Shown: positions 23,254 to 34,092, numbered from the stretch's first letter. The stretch is 64,000 bases of DNA from Tetragonia tetragonoides (GCA_038025085.1 CM076141.1:15812001-15876000); one strand, 5' to 3'. The notes: generated from the sequence alone by a model not told the origin. Program-made: numbers and translations.

Positions 23254-23635
23254 CTGCGGCCTTTCTTTTGCTGTTGGGTCTTTTACTCGGCAAATTTGGA
23301 TCATTTTTTTTTTTTTTTTCCTGCTTTGTCTTTTACTCAACGAATCTGTAATGCCGGTTAATCCCGGTCTTTAATGAAATTAAGATGGTTCTATTTTGCC
23401 CCAGAAACTAGCTTTGACCGCCTGCGTCTTGAGGTTGTTTTTGTCTTTCTTGTTTTCCTGTTCGCCAGGTGTTTCTTCTCGTTTTTTTGCCCTAAGAAAC
23501 TCTTGGTGGACCAGGGGGTTTTGTTGTTGACTTGCTTTTATGGCCAGTTGACTCGTATCTGACGGTGTGACAGATGGCGATCCGCTGTTGGTCATAGGTG
23601 ACGTGATCTTTTGTTTTGTACTGTTGTTGTCTTTG

Positions 23636-23643
23636 TATAAATA
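23636..23643 (+). promoter_or_regulatory. TATA box for antisense ORF B
   Basis: TATAAATA lies 48 bp before the ATG at 23684, followed by TGAGACC. The box before ORF C is followed by a similar TATGAGTC. Bases 23254-23635 between the units are T-rich and non-coding. Confidence 0.55.
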
Positions 23644-23683
23644 TGAGACCCAATTTGGTTATGCCTGTTGAGCTTCTCTCATT

Positions 23684-24358
23684 ATGGTTTCAACTATTGA
23701 GATTTCCTCTAGGTCTAGCGATTCTAAGGGCGAACCTGAAGTTGTTAGCCGTTATAGGCTACGGAAGACGCCAAAGAGATTATGCCGGGAAAGTCTCGCT
23801 TCGTCGTCACGTACGCTTTTATGCGTCGTGCGAGAGGCCGGTATCAAATACGGCGAGGACCTTTTTGGTGAAAGCTTGGCTAGTTGGTATGCTCGGCATC
23901 TGGCGAATCCGTCGCTCGGCAAACAGGTAAAGTTGGCGTTGGCAAGTTTATTGGAGAAAGACATTATTGCCGAGAGGATCCCTTTTTCCTCGACAGCTCC
24001 TCTTCGCTGTCGCCATGGCTCGCCTTCTTCAGAGGGTTTGTCTCATGCACAACATAATGCTGAGGGACAAGAAGACCGTGTCGGGGAAGTGTCTTCTTTG
24101 GAAAAAGCTGATGTGGTTTCTTCTTCGCAGGCTGCCCGCGAAAAGAAGGTCGCCGAGGTCGAGAAAATCAAAGCGGATCTTGCCCGCATTTCTTCCCGGC
24201 TTCAGGAGACTTCTCAGAAGATATCAGGGTTTGAGAGTGAGTTACGGTCGGCTCGCGCCTTGTACGATCGACTCAGTTCTCGTTAGAGGGAGCTAGAAGC
24301 AGTGTGTCAGCGTCTTCAAGGAGATTTGTGTAAGATGGGGGGACCTGCGCCTGTGTAA
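23684..24358 (+). pseudogene. Tat antisense ORF B, coiled-coil protein, one amber stop
   Basis: The frame opens MVSTIEISSRSSDSKGEP and runs to TAG at 24284-24286, then continues in frame to a TAA at 24356-24358. The extra 23 codons keep the coiled-coil pattern (RELEAVCQRLQGDL), so the amber codon most likely replaced CAG. The middle has KTPKRLCRESLASSSRT and EDLFGESLASWYARHLANPS; the C-terminal third is a clear coiled coil (EKIKADLARISSRLQETSQK). No family is recognised. Its position between two other antisense units, each with a TATA box, suggests an independent transcript. Confidence 0.5.
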
Positions 24359-24434
24359 TCTTTTTAGGCCTTGTACTTTGAGTGTTATGTCCTTGTTGGG
24401 CCACGTGTAACCTGGGGATGAGTCATGCCCCCCT

Positions 24435-24442
24435 TATAAATA
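24435..24442 (+). promoter_or_regulatory. TATA box for antisense ORF C
   Basis: TATAAATA lies 114 bp before the ATG at 24549, with a C-rich stretch upstream and TATGAGTC downstream. Confidence 0.55.
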
Positions 24443-24548
24443 TATGAGTCTTGCGTTCTTGCAATCATTTGTTCCTCATTTACTTCCCTGATTCCGTGTT
24501 TATTATTTTCCATTTGTCTTCTCTCTAGAACTTTTTGATTCTCTCATC

Positions 24549-26531
24549 ATGACAAAAGGTGGAGTTCCTTCGTCGTCACAGGTTTCCGGCAAGTCATACC
24601 GAGAAGTTCTTCAGCAAGAGGCCGTCGACTTACCGAAATATGCCGATGAAATTGCCTATTGGGGTCCAGACAAGTATTGGGTCCATCGTACGGCTACGAG
24701 TAATGCTCAGCTGAACGGCTTTAAGGGTCAGGTGGGCCTTCCCCAGAACTGTTCCCTTGTGTTCCCGGGCGAAGGTGACGTTGTCTTTTGCCTCCTGACG
24801 GTGACTGTATTGCCGTAGATAATGGCATGCTTGAGACGGGATTCCGTCTTCCTTTGCAGCCATTTGTTGTCGAACTTTTCTGGGACTATAATGTTGCCCC
24901 GGCTCAGCTTTTGCCGAATATGTGGGCGGCGATAAATGGCTATTTGGCCATGTACCGTGTAATGGGTTTCGCCCCATCGCTTAACGTGTTTAAGCATATC
25001 GTTATTTTGAAGTCTGCTGGCTCGCTGTCACGCCCTTACTGCTATACTGCCGGCTATAAGCCTGGTTTCTTGCCTTTCCGTTATCCAAGTGCGAAATATC
25101 ACAACTGGAAGGATCGCTGGGTCTTTATCCGCCAGTCAAACGGTTGGGAAAACGTCCCATACTTCGACGTTACACATCATGGAGTGCCGGAGGGATCTAG
25201 CCTCACCCCTCTATCGCCGAGCGAGGAGTTTTCCTTAAATAGCTTCAGGTGTGTCATAGTGCTTGACGCAACTGGTAAAAAGGTGCGCCACCATGTCAGG
25301 TATTGTCCCCGCCTCGAATGGTTGAAGGATGCCGGGTATCTAATCTTTGTTGGCCTCTTCAAAGTTCCAGAGGAAGTGAAACGTATGATTTCTGTACTGC
25401 CGAAGCGACATCCGTTTCGACGGTTTATTCTTATACTTCGTCGTTTGTTTTGTTGTAGGCGGAATGGTTAAGCTGCTCACCAAGGCTCAGCGAGGCGATG
25501 AGCTTGACATAAGCGCTGCTGTCTTGGAGAAAGTCAAGGAGTTTTGGTCTTCCGTCGGCGTTGACCATATTCCTCTTGGCAACGAGAACCTGCCTCTGTC
25601 CCAATCTGTCGCTAGTCAAAAGTAGCCGTCCGTGTAAGGGCAGAAGAGTTCCCATTCTGAGACTTTAGCGGCTGCTAAACGCCGTTCCCACCTGAAGAAG
25701 GTTCAAGCACAAGATCGCCGATCGTCTGAAGCCCTCGAGGTTGATCCGTCAGCGGCCGCGCTCTATGAGCTGTCCTCTGCGGCGAGATGTGAAGCTGGGC
25801 CATATCAAAAGAGGCCGAGGGTGTTGTCTTCTGCTGAGATCCCTCGCCGTCTTACTCCGTCCTATGTTTTCGGTACTCATGGGGATGTTGAGGAGGAGGA
25901 GGCTCATCCCAGCTCTGCCGAGAAGGAGGAGTCGCGACCGACTGCTGACGAGAGGGAGGAGCCTCAGTTAAACATGATACCGAAAGGCATACCGGTATTG
26001 GATCACCGGGGAAAAGGAGTTATGTTCGCCGGGGAGTTGGTTTCGACCGACAAGGTCTGGAATGAGCCTCAGAGAAAGGTGCTGAATGCCGTTGCCGACC
26101 TGCTCAAGAGCTCAACTGATGCGAAGGCGATGGCGGGCGAGCACCTTGTAGAGGCAATGTTGTCCGATCTGGTTTCTTCTGCCGGTGTTGTAAGTTTTCT
26201 ACCAAATTTGATAAATGGCTTACATTTGCGCCGGTAAATCGAGTTTGTTTTGACTGACTTGTGTAATCTGTGCAGCAATTTCTGGGTTCCATCAGTGTCC
26301 TTGAGAGGTTACGCTTAGAGCTGGCCAGTCTTAATTCTCTTCATCGTTAACACGACAAGTTTGCCCGATAGATCAAGGACTTGACGGGAGAGGTATAGAA
26401 AAACGCCTCTTTAGCTCGGGATTCTAAGAAGCACAAGAAGGTGGCGCTGAAGTGCAATGCCGAGTATAAACACCTGAAGGCTCAGTTGGACGACTTGAAG
26501 GTCTCCGAGCAGCGCTTGAAGGTCTGCCGAA
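24549..26531 (+). pseudogene. Tat antisense ORF C: 'putative gypsy type transposon' (Transposase_28-like) protein, broken
   Basis: The reading starts MTKGGVPSSSQ. A frameshift near 24790 leads into the part that matches the plant 'putative gypsy type transposon' family: GFRLPLQPFVVELFWDYNVA, PNMWAAINGYLAMYRVMG, then KYHNWKDRWVFIRQSNGWEN. A probable intron ends at the AG at 25458 before GGMVKLLTKAQRGDELD. The frame then meets TAG (25623-25625) and TAA (25635-25637), passes a Glu/Arg-rich region, and reaches a good donor at 26190 with an 86-bp intron to 26275. The last exon is coiled-coil (LERLRLELASLNSLHR) with stops TAA 26348, TAG 26369 and TAG 26396. The spliced, multi-exon layout differs from the intronless gag-pol. 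The molecular role of this family is not established. Confidence 0.7.
26190..26275 (+). other. Probable spliceosomal intron in antisense ORF C
   Basis: The border is GCCGGTGTT|GTAAGTTTTC at the left and TTGTGTAATCTGTGCAG|CAATTTCTG at the right. Both flanking reading frames are open at phase 0. An intron on this strand can only be removed from a plus-strand transcript, so it supports real antisense transcription. Confidence 0.6.
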
Positions 26532-26641
26532 GAATAGTTTGTCATTTTTTGTTTTGTTTTTTTTTTTATTGTTTGTTTGTCTGGACTTTTTGTCGTGTGG
26601 GCCCGCTTCCGGGTGTGTTTTCAGATTGCCCTTGTAACTGT

Positions 26642-26655
26642 GTGCCACGTGGCAC
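26642..26655. promoter_or_regulatory. Perfect palindrome with G-box (CACGTG)
   Basis: GTGCCACGTGGCAC is a 14-bp perfect palindrome centred on CACGTG, the plant bZIP/bHLH site, about 40 bp upstream of the TATA motif of ORF D. Both LTRs contain a related GACACGTGG. Confidence 0.5.
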
Positions 26656-26684
26656 CTCGTTAATGAGAACATATATTTTTTGTT

Positions 26685-26692
26685 TATAAATT
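26685..26692 (+). promoter_or_regulatory. TATA box for antisense ORF D
   Basis: TATAAATT lies 116 bp before the ATG at 26801. Upstream is a palindromic GTGCCACGTGGCAC (26642-26655) containing a CACGTG G-box. Confidence 0.5.
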
Positions 26693-26800
26693 CTTCTAAA
26701 CAGGCATTTTGTCTGTAAATTCCTCTGAACTCCCTTGTCATTATTCTCATTCTTGTCTTCCTTTTCTGGCAATAATCTTGTTCAAATACTCTCTTGCGTT

Positions 26801-28327
26801 ATGGATGCCCTACGTCGCGGAGATCAGTCTTCTTGGTTAAATTACAGTGGAACGCAGGGTGCACCGGCCGACGACGTTGTTCCTGTTGGGGACACTCCTC
26901 AGCCTAATTTCCAGGTTGGCGACGACAACTTTTGCTCGGCGGACGTTCTGAAAGCCATTCAGCGATCGATAAAGGATCCTCAGAAGAGAGTAGCTCCTCG
27001 CAAACGTGCCCGTCTTCACAAAGGGGTCAACCCTGGTGATGAACCTCGCGTTGTTACTAGCCGTTCAGCTCGGAGTCCCATGCGTGCCCCAATTCTAAGG
27101 GCCGCTGGGAATCCTGATCGTCATTTTTATGTTGACGCGGAAGGGGACGTGATAGCCCGGGAATCTGATTTTGCCTAGGATATATCGGCTCCGGCTTTTG
27201 ACGCCTATGAGGCTTGGGAGGCTGCTCGGAAAGCTGGTGCTTCCCAAGGCGCTAGTTCCAACAATCCTCCTCCCCATCCGGAGGACTTTTCTTATATGAA
27301 AGCGATTGCTAAAGGTGAGATGGACAAGCTGAATGACTTTCTTGAGTAGATGATAGGCATGATTCCCGACGCCGATCTAGACTTTCTCTGCAGCCTAAGG
27401 ATGAAGCAGATGGACGAGATCCATCACGTCCTTGTTGAGCTGATGGTCCGTGTTGGGGGTTTTCAGCATTATTTCTACGCCATGATGCGCTGGGCAAAAG
27501 GATATGCCAGGGAGCTTCGAGAACTACGCGAAGAGAATAAGAAGTTGCTCGCGTCTTCGCAACTCGCCGAGATGCAGGGTGTGCAGATAGTTGCAGAGCG
27601 AGAAAATCATCTTTCAAAGATGGCCATTATGGAGCAGGAGTTTGAAGAGAAGAGGTCCAGGGGAAATCATTTACACAAGGAGAACCTGGCCCTGCGCGAA
27701 GAGAACTTGGCCATGCGTGAAGAGTTGGCGCGTTTGAGGGGGATTGGTGCCGGTGAGGTAGGTCATTCGCAGACCGGGGATCTTGACATGGCGGGCGATC
27801 CAAATGCGCTCGCGGATGCCGTCGTTCCTCAAGGCGGGAATCATCTCGTGGCAACACATCTTTCAGATGACGACCTGGAGTTGCCCGCTGATCTTGGCGA
27901 TGGTGAAAACAATGTGGACGAAGATCATGACAATTTTGATAGCATCTTCAACTTTGATGATCTTATGGATACAGATAATTCACCGAACCAAACTGCTGGT
28001 GGGCCTGCTTTGGACTTCGCCGAAGGGAGTCCTCCTAAGGAAATCCCTTGTGATGCCGGGGCCGAGGGTTCGCAGGCGAGCACTTCTGATGAGGGGAGTT
28101 CGGGGAAGGGATCCCCGCTTGATTCTGGAATAAGGGGATCGGGGGATATGGCTATAGATGGTTCATACCCGACAGACGCTGAACTCGAGCCGGCCGATTT
28201 CGAACAGGCTGATGATGACGAGATTCGCTTAAACGATGACGGAGAGGGACGTGTAGATGAAGATGGTCCCCCCCGATGTCGATTTAGGATAATAGGAGTA
28301 TTTCTTGTGATTTTTCATAAATGTTAA
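26801..28327 (+). pseudogene. Tat antisense ORF D, long acidic coiled-coil protein with two amber stops
   Basis: One frame runs from the ATG at 26801 (MDALRRGDQSSWLNYSG) to a TAA ending at 28327, broken only by TAG at 27176-27178 and TAG at 27347-27349. If both were once sense codons the product would be about 508 residues. It has a basic N-terminal patch (KRVAPRKRARLHKG), a central segment (FQHYFYAMMRWAKGYARELR), a heptad-like coiled coil (about 27500-27750) and a strongly acidic C-terminal third (DDLELPADLGDGENNVDED). No known domain is recognised; the composition would suit a DNA- or chromatin-associated adaptor, which is speculation. It converges on the end of pol with 378 bp between. Confidence 0.5.
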
Positions 28328-28705
28328 ATGGGATGCTTTTGCCCAAATCACATGGAATACAGTGTGTTTATCTGTCTGGACTAATGTTTTAGCTGATTTG
28401 TTTAATCAAAGTCCGTTTTGACAGTAGGTTTTTTGAGCCGATCTTAGTTGACGTTGTCTTGCAAGTTGGACTGATTTTGGCTAACTTTTGTTAGAGTCCG
28501 TGTAAAATTCGCAGTTTGGATAAATGTATTTTCGTCATTTATCGAGGTAGTAAACAAAACTCAATAGACTGAAGCCTGTGTTTTCATTAATGTAAAGTTT
28601 GCACCAAATAAGGTGATTACAAGTGAATATTGTGATTACACGGCTGATTATTTTGCCTAGATAAGTGGTTTTGTCTTTACCCTTGCCAAGCATTGCTGAT
28701 GGCGC
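28328..28705. other. Convergent intergenic region inside Tat element
   Basis: AT-rich, no ORF. It separates the end of antisense ORF D (plus) from the end of pol (minus) and would hold the 3' ends of both transcripts. Several AATAAA-like words occur on both strands, but none is certain. Confidence 0.45.
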
Positions 28706-31700
28706 TCATACATAATACTTTTTCAAGTTGACGGTGTTCCAGGGCCTTGTGAGCGTTTCTCCGTCAAGGGTGGATAGCCGGTAGGTTCCTTGTCGCAATT
28801 CTTTGAGGATCAAGTATGGGCCTTCCCATGTTGGAGTTAGCTTGCCGAATTCAGATGCCTTTCCAATTGATTCCGTCTTTCTGAGCACAAGGTCACCAAC
28901 ATACAGGGGGCGCGGGCGCACTGTTTTGTTGTATTGCCTTGCCATCCTGAGGCGATAGATTTCGGCGTGCAGTAGCGCATCACCCCATTTTTCTGGTAAC
29001 AAATTCAGATATTCGCGATGATGGGCGTTGTTGGCCGCTTCATCGTACATTAAGATGCGCAGAGTTGGTTCCTTTGTCTCGATCGGCAGCACGGCTTCGG
29101 CCTCGTAGACGAGCATAAAGGGTGTTTCACCAGTTGCATTCTTTTCAGTGGTTCGGAGAGACCATAGAACATTGAGTAGCTCGTCAGCCCATAGTCCTTT
29201 GGCTTTGTCCAACCTTCGCGTTAAGCCCAGGAGAATTTGCTTGTTGGAGGACTCTGCTTGTCCGTTAACCTGAGGATTGGCTACGGCTGTGAAGTTGCCT
29301 GTTACTCCGTATTTCTTGAGCCAGGCTTGGAGCTTTGGCGTCTCAAACTGCGCAGCATTATCGAATGTGGTGTTCCTTGGACAACCGAAGCGAGTGATAA
29401 TGTTTCGCCAAATGAATTTCTTGACGTCGGCCTCCGAAATTGTAGATACTGCATCAGCCTCGATCCATTTTGTGAAGTAATCGACAACGACGATGACGAA
29501 CATTCTCTGGTACTTAGCCATTGGGAAGGGGCCAAGGATATCCATGCCCCAGCGTGCAAATGGCAGTGTCGTGGAAACAGGGTGCAGTTCATTTGCCGGT
29601 TTCCGAGGAGTGTTGGCGAACCTCTGACATTTATCGCACATTTTGGTGTAGGAGATGTAGTCTTGTCTTAATGTAGGCCAGAAGTAGCCCATCCTGAGGA
29701 TTTTCCCTATCAGTGCCCGTCCACCGATGTGCGAGCTGCAGACTCCATCATGGAGCTCTGCCAACACTTTCTGGCCAGATGCCAGAGTAATGCACTTTAG
29801 CAACGGTTGAGTGTATGATCGTTTGTATAGCTGGCCGTCAAACATGGTGAACCATTTTGCCCTATGCTCGACTTTTTCTACTTCATTCTTACCTTCCAGG
29901 AGAGTCCCGTTGGTTAGAAATTGGATGATGGGGTCCATCCAGGTTTGACTCCTGTCTATGACCATACTTTTGGCCTTCTCAATGCTGCGTTCGGCTTTGA
30001 TGTCCCAGAACACCGTCCGAGGATGGTCGCTCTTTGCCGAGCTTGCGAGCTTGGACAGGGCATCGGCCTGATTGTTTTCTGATTGGGGCACCTGGCTGAC
30101 TTCGAATGTAATCAGTTGCGAGACAAGTTCTTTTGTCTTAGCGAGGTAGGCGCTCATATTTTTGTCCCTGGCTTCGTACGTTCCCAGTATTTGACTAACT
30201 ACCAACTGGGAGTCGGAGTAAGCTCGTATTTTGCATGCCCCAGCAGCCAGGAAATATTCTATTCCTGCGATTAGGGCCTCATATTCTGCTTCATTGTTGG
30301 TGGCGTTGAACTTGAATCTGAGGGCGTATTCATAGTCTTCGCCCTCGGGCGAGGTGCAGATGAGCCCCGCCCCTGAGCCCTGTGCTGTTGATGACCCATC
30401 GACGTAGATGGTCCAAGGAATATCAGGGTCAGAGGAGGGTGTTGGTTTCCTTGTGCTTTCAGCTAGAAAATCCGCGAGTGCCTGCCCCTTTATAGCCTTG
30501 CGAGGCTCGCATTCGATACCCAGTCCTTGCAAGTGAACAGCCCATTTTAACATTCGGCTAGCATTATCGAGTTTGCCGAGAATGTTCTTGAGGGGATGAT
30601 CGGATAGGACGACCACTTTATGCAACTCGAAGTATGGCTTTAGCCTTTTGCTGGCCGTGTATAGGGCGAGCACCATCTTTTCAATCAATTGGTAGCTTGA
30701 CTCGGCGCCGTTGTAGGCGTGGCTTGTGTAGTACACATATCTTTGGACTTTGTCTCTTTCGACAAAAAGGACGGCGCTGACAGCACTGTCTGAAGTGGCG
30801 AGATAACAGAACAATTCTTCGCCAGGATTGGGGGCTACCATGGTGGGGAGTTTCGTGAGATATTGCTTCAACTCTTCGAATGCTCTGATCGCCTCTTGGG
30901 TCCAACAGAACTTGGTGTTTTTTCTGATGGTGTTGAAGAAGGGCGCGCTCTTATCGGCTCCGCGGGCAATGAATCTTCCTAGAGCGGCGATACAGCCTGC
31001 TAATTTCTGCACTTCCTTAACTGTTCGCGGCGGCATCATGTCAATGATTGCGGCTGCTTTGTCAGGATTCGCGTCGATTCCTCTTTGGCTTATCATGTAG
31101 CCTAAGAACTTGTCGGCCTGGACTCCGAATGTGCACTTTTTTGGATTCAGCTTCATATCGTACAGTCGGAGATTTTCGAATGTTTGTCGGAGGTCTATGA
31201 CGTGGCTCCCGCCTTCTCTGGTCTTTACAATCATGTCATCGACATAGACCTCCATGTTATCCCCCAACTGATATTCGAAGAGCTTGTTTACCAGTCTCTG
31301 ATATGTTGCCCCAGCGTTCTTGAGGCCAAACGGCATAGCCGTGTAGCAATATAGCTCATGCTCTATGATAAAGGCCGTATTTTCTTGATCGGCCACATCA
31401 AGTTGGACTTGATGGTACCCAGAATATGCGTCCATCAGGCTTAGGGTCTGATGGCCAGCTGTGGAGTCGACCATTCTGTCGATGCGGGGTAGTGGGAAGC
31501 CATCTTTTGGGCAGGCTTTGTTTAAATCCGTGAAGTCTATGCACATTCGCCATGACTCGTTCGGCTTTTTTACTAACACCACATTGCTGATCCACTCGGG
31601 GTATTGGCATTCCCGGATGAATCCTGCTTCCATGAGCTTCGCGACTTCTTCTTGCACAGCTTTGTTTCGCTCTTCGCCTAAGTGCCTCTTCTTTTGCTTC

Positions 31701-31765
31701 ACGGGGATTGCCGAAGGCAAGATGTTGAGGTTATGCACTATTGTGTCGGGGTTGACCCCAGGCAT
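28706..31765 (-). CDS. pol: Tat-clade pol: reverse transcriptase, RNase H, second RNase H, integrase (1019 aa)
   Basis: An uninterrupted frame from ATG 31763-31765 to the stop at 28706. The RT has MDAYSGYHQ (Asp about 112) and YVDDM (174-178). A degenerate gypsy RNase H follows (about 320-435). Then comes an archaeal-type RNase H with YVDGSS (Asp 456), NNEAEYEAL (Glu 494), YSDSQLV (Asp 518) and NQADALS (Asp 568). Integrase has an HHCC zinc region (HDGVCSSHIGG, CDKCQ) and DDE residues in GMDILGPF, FDNAAQF (usually SDNGTQF) and GQAESSNK. No chromodomain follows, as expected for Tat. The frame starts inside what should be a gag-pro-pol fusion; a 2-bp insertion near 31752 separates it from protease. 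It is intact, which is unusual beside a gag with three stops. Confidence 0.95.
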   Translation of the reverse strand: MPGVNPDTIVHNLNILPSAIPVKQKKRHLGEERNKAVQEEVAKLMEAGFIRECQYPEWISNVVLVKKPNESWRMCIDFTDLNKACPKDGFPLPRIDRMVDSTAGHQTLSLMDAYSGYHQVQLDVADQENTAFIIEHELYCYTAMPFGLKNAGATYQRLVNKLFEYQLGDNMEVYVDDMIVKTREGGSHVIDLRQTFENLRLYDMKLNPKKCTFGVQADKFLGYMISQRGIDANPDKAAAIIDMMPPRTVKEVQKLAGCIAALGRFIARGADKSAPFFNTIRKNTKFCWTQEAIRAFEELKQYLTKLPTMVAPNPGEELFCYLATSDSAVSAVLFVERDKVQRYVYYTSHAYNGAESSYQLIEKMVLALYTASKRLKPYFELHKVVVLSDHPLKNILGKLDNASRMLKWAVHLQGLGIECEPRKAIKGQALADFLAESTRKPTPSSDPDIPWTIYVDGSSTAQGSGAGLICTSPEGEDYEYALRFKFNATNNEAEYEALIAGIEYFLAAGACKIRAYSDSQLVVSQILGTYEARDKNMSAYLAKTKELVSQLITFEVSQVPQSENNQADALSKLASSAKSDHPRTVFWDIKAERSIEKAKSMVIDRSQTWMDPIIQFLTNGTLLEGKNEVEKVEHRAKWFTMFDGQLYKRSYTQPLLKCITLASGQKVLAELHDGVCSSHIGGRALIGKILRMGYFWPTLRQDYISYTKMCDKCQRFANTPRKPANELHPVSTTLPFARWGMDILGPFPMAKYQRMFVIVVVDYFTKWIEADAVSTISEADVKKFIWRNIITRFGCPRNTTFDNAAQFETPKLQAWLKKYGVTGNFTAVANPQVNGQAESSNKQILLGLTRRLDKAKGLWADELLNVLWSLRTTEKNATGETPFMLVYEAEAVLPIETKEPTLRILMYDEAANNAHHREYLNLLPEKWGDALLHAEIYRLRMARQYNKTVRPRPLYVGDLVLRKTESIGKASEFGKLTPTWEGPYLILKELRQGTYRLSTLDGETLTRPWNTVNLKKYYV

Positions 31766-34092
31766 ATATCCTTTGCCGAGAATGCGAAGACGTTTCTGTA
31801 AGTTCTCAGCAGTTCTATCAGGTCTGCTCGGCCCTCTCCTGTGAGTGAGCTTCCGATATTCACGGTTTTCTCGGGAAAGCCTTCCTCGAGGGGAATATCC
31901 TCCGTTTCCTCAGTAGCCTCGGCAGACTCATTGTTGTCTGACCTCGGGTCAATGTTGTCAGAATCCGAATGACTGATGTTCATGGTCTCGACAACTTGTT
32001 TTCTTTTGCCTTTCCGTTCAGCTTTCGAATCATCGCTTTTTAAGATTGGCCTGACCATTGTGAAATAACATTCTCGAGCGACCTTTTGATCTCCATATAG
32101 ACTGCCCACGGATCCGTCATCGCACTCGAATTTCATCAGCAGCATGTGAGTAGCGATGACGGCTCGTACTTTATTCAGGGATGTTCGCCCAAGGATGATG
32201 TTGTACGCTGATGCATCCTCGACAACGAGGAAGTCTATATAGGTATTACGGCATTTTCCCGGCGACCCGAAACGGACTGGCAGCCTGCACGTTCCAATTG
32301 GATTAACGACATTTTTTCCAAAACCCACAATTGGTCGGGTTACTATCTGCAACTTATCTTCATTGTAATTCAGCTGCCGTAAGCATTCTATTGATAGCAA
32401 GTCGGCCGAACTTCCGCTGTCGATCAGTACCCTCTTGACTCGACGGTCTTGAATTTTGTGTTCAATGACCATTGGATCATCGTGTGGTGTGACGATGCTC
32501 TTGGAATCTCTTTCTGAGAAAGTCATTGACGGCATGGGCTTAACTTGCCCAGGAGCTAGCAGCATAACTTGGCTGGCTTCTCTAACGTATGCTTTGTGTC
32601 CGCTGACTGTTCGATCGTCAAGGGGTAGTCCGCCCGCAATTGTTGCCACAAAATCACCTTCATCACTCTCTGTCCCGTCAGCCTCGGGAATGACGGGCTT
32701 CTTTGGAGCCGGGGTATTCACGGCGTCTCTCCTAACATAGTTCTTTAGCCGTCCTTGGGACAAGAGCAGACGCAACGCCTTTTCCAAGTCGTTACACTCT
32801 GCCGTCGAGTGGCCGACCTCCGAATGGAAATCGCAGTACTTTGTTTTGTCTCAGAATTTGTACGGTTGTCGGATTCTGCTGGGTTCCCGCAACTAGTTCT
32901 TGTCCTTGATGTCTGTAAATATCACTTTGCGAGGGTGCGAGAATGGGTATTCTCCGTCGTCAGTTGCGTAAGACGACCAGCTAGCTTTTTGCGGAGCACT
33001 CTTCCTTGGCTTGGAAGTTCCGGCTGTCATAACCTCAGCGGACCATTTCTTTCCCGGCTGGGTGCCGCTCTCTCTTTCTTTTTCTTTGTTGGAGTAACAG
33101 ACTTCAGTGGCTGTACAGAACCCTGGGAAGTTGTCGATCGATCTCCTGGGAAGTTCCTTGAACCACTTTAAGGCGAGGTCTCTCAAAGTTGGTGGAAAGA
33201 ATTTGCACAAGGTTGGGACGTCCATCGTGTACATGTACATATTAGTTGTGTAGGCATCAACGTGCTCGCTTGGATTGATCAGCGGTATTCCATCGTAAAC
33301 AGTTATGCCAGGGACTTTGATCTTCTCTACCCTTGGGGCAAACAGGATTTCTTTGGTGAAAGGTGAGTCAAGTCGTTTCTCATCCCCGTGGAGTTCCCCA
33401 AGTCTCCTCGCCAGTGAACCTACAGAGACCTTTCTACTACCGTCATACCGACTACCTTCGGCTTGATCCTCATGCCGAGGTGTGGAGGGTATGACTATAG
33501 TTTTCCTTCTGACATTGCTACGGAAAGTTCCTGAACTGCATTCGTCCTCAACATAGGGGGTTGATAATTGACGCTCCTGGTAGAGTCGGTTGATCGCCTC
33601 TCGAGCGTCAGGTCAGGAAGGTTCGCCCTGTTCCTGCCGACGATTGGAGATGTTTGTGGCCTCATCATTTCTTCCTTGCCAACGATTGATGATATTTCTG
33701 GCATCTTCATCATTCCTTTCCTGCCGGTGGTTGATGATGTTTCTGGCATCGTCAGGGTTAATGAATTGTCTCGGAGCCTGCCGGACCGCCGGGGTCGCTG
33801 GCATTGTGCCAAAGTTTGGAACATTAATTGGCCGGGACGGGGCAGGCTGGGATTTTAAGGCGTCCCGCACCTCCTTCACGACTCCCTCCATGATGGTCCT
33901 CTGCATTCCGGCCAAGGCTCGGAAGAGGTCTCCTTCGTAGACAATCCCTTCGATGATCGGCTGACCGCCTGGAGTTAGCGTGGTGGTTCGGCGTGTCGGA
34001 GGGGCTGTTGGGCTTGGGACCAATGGGTCCGCCAACTGTCCGTGAGGGACTGCCGGGCCGGACTCATTAGTTACATCCTCTACTTCCGTCAT
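31738..34092 (-). pseudogene. gag-pro: Tat-clade gag and protease, three in-frame stops and a frameshift
   Basis: One minus-strand frame starts at the ATG at 34092 (MTEVEDVTNESGP) and is interrupted by TGA 33613-33615, TAG 32893-32895 and TGA 32851-32853. The gag core has KFFPPTLRDLALKWFKELP (about 33165-33220). The nucleic-acid knuckle (CDFHSEVGHSTAEC, near 32810-32850) has the C-x2-H-x4-H-x4-C form seen in Tat elements rather than CCHC. Protease follows with VLIDSGSSADLL (catalytic Asp near 32420). The frame leaves register near 31752 by an apparent TA duplication before the conserved MPGV start of RT. This copy could not make its own Gag. Confidence 0.88.

Noticed and set aside
23684..28327. 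Programmed amber readthrough in the antisense ORFs
   Set aside because: TAA and TGA stops and frameshifts occur alongside the TAGs, and similar stops appear in the unrelated Tekay-like element; mutational decay is simpler.
26801..28327. Env-like gene for the retrotransposon
   Set aside because: No signal peptide or transmembrane segment is visible, and the strand is opposite to gag-pol.
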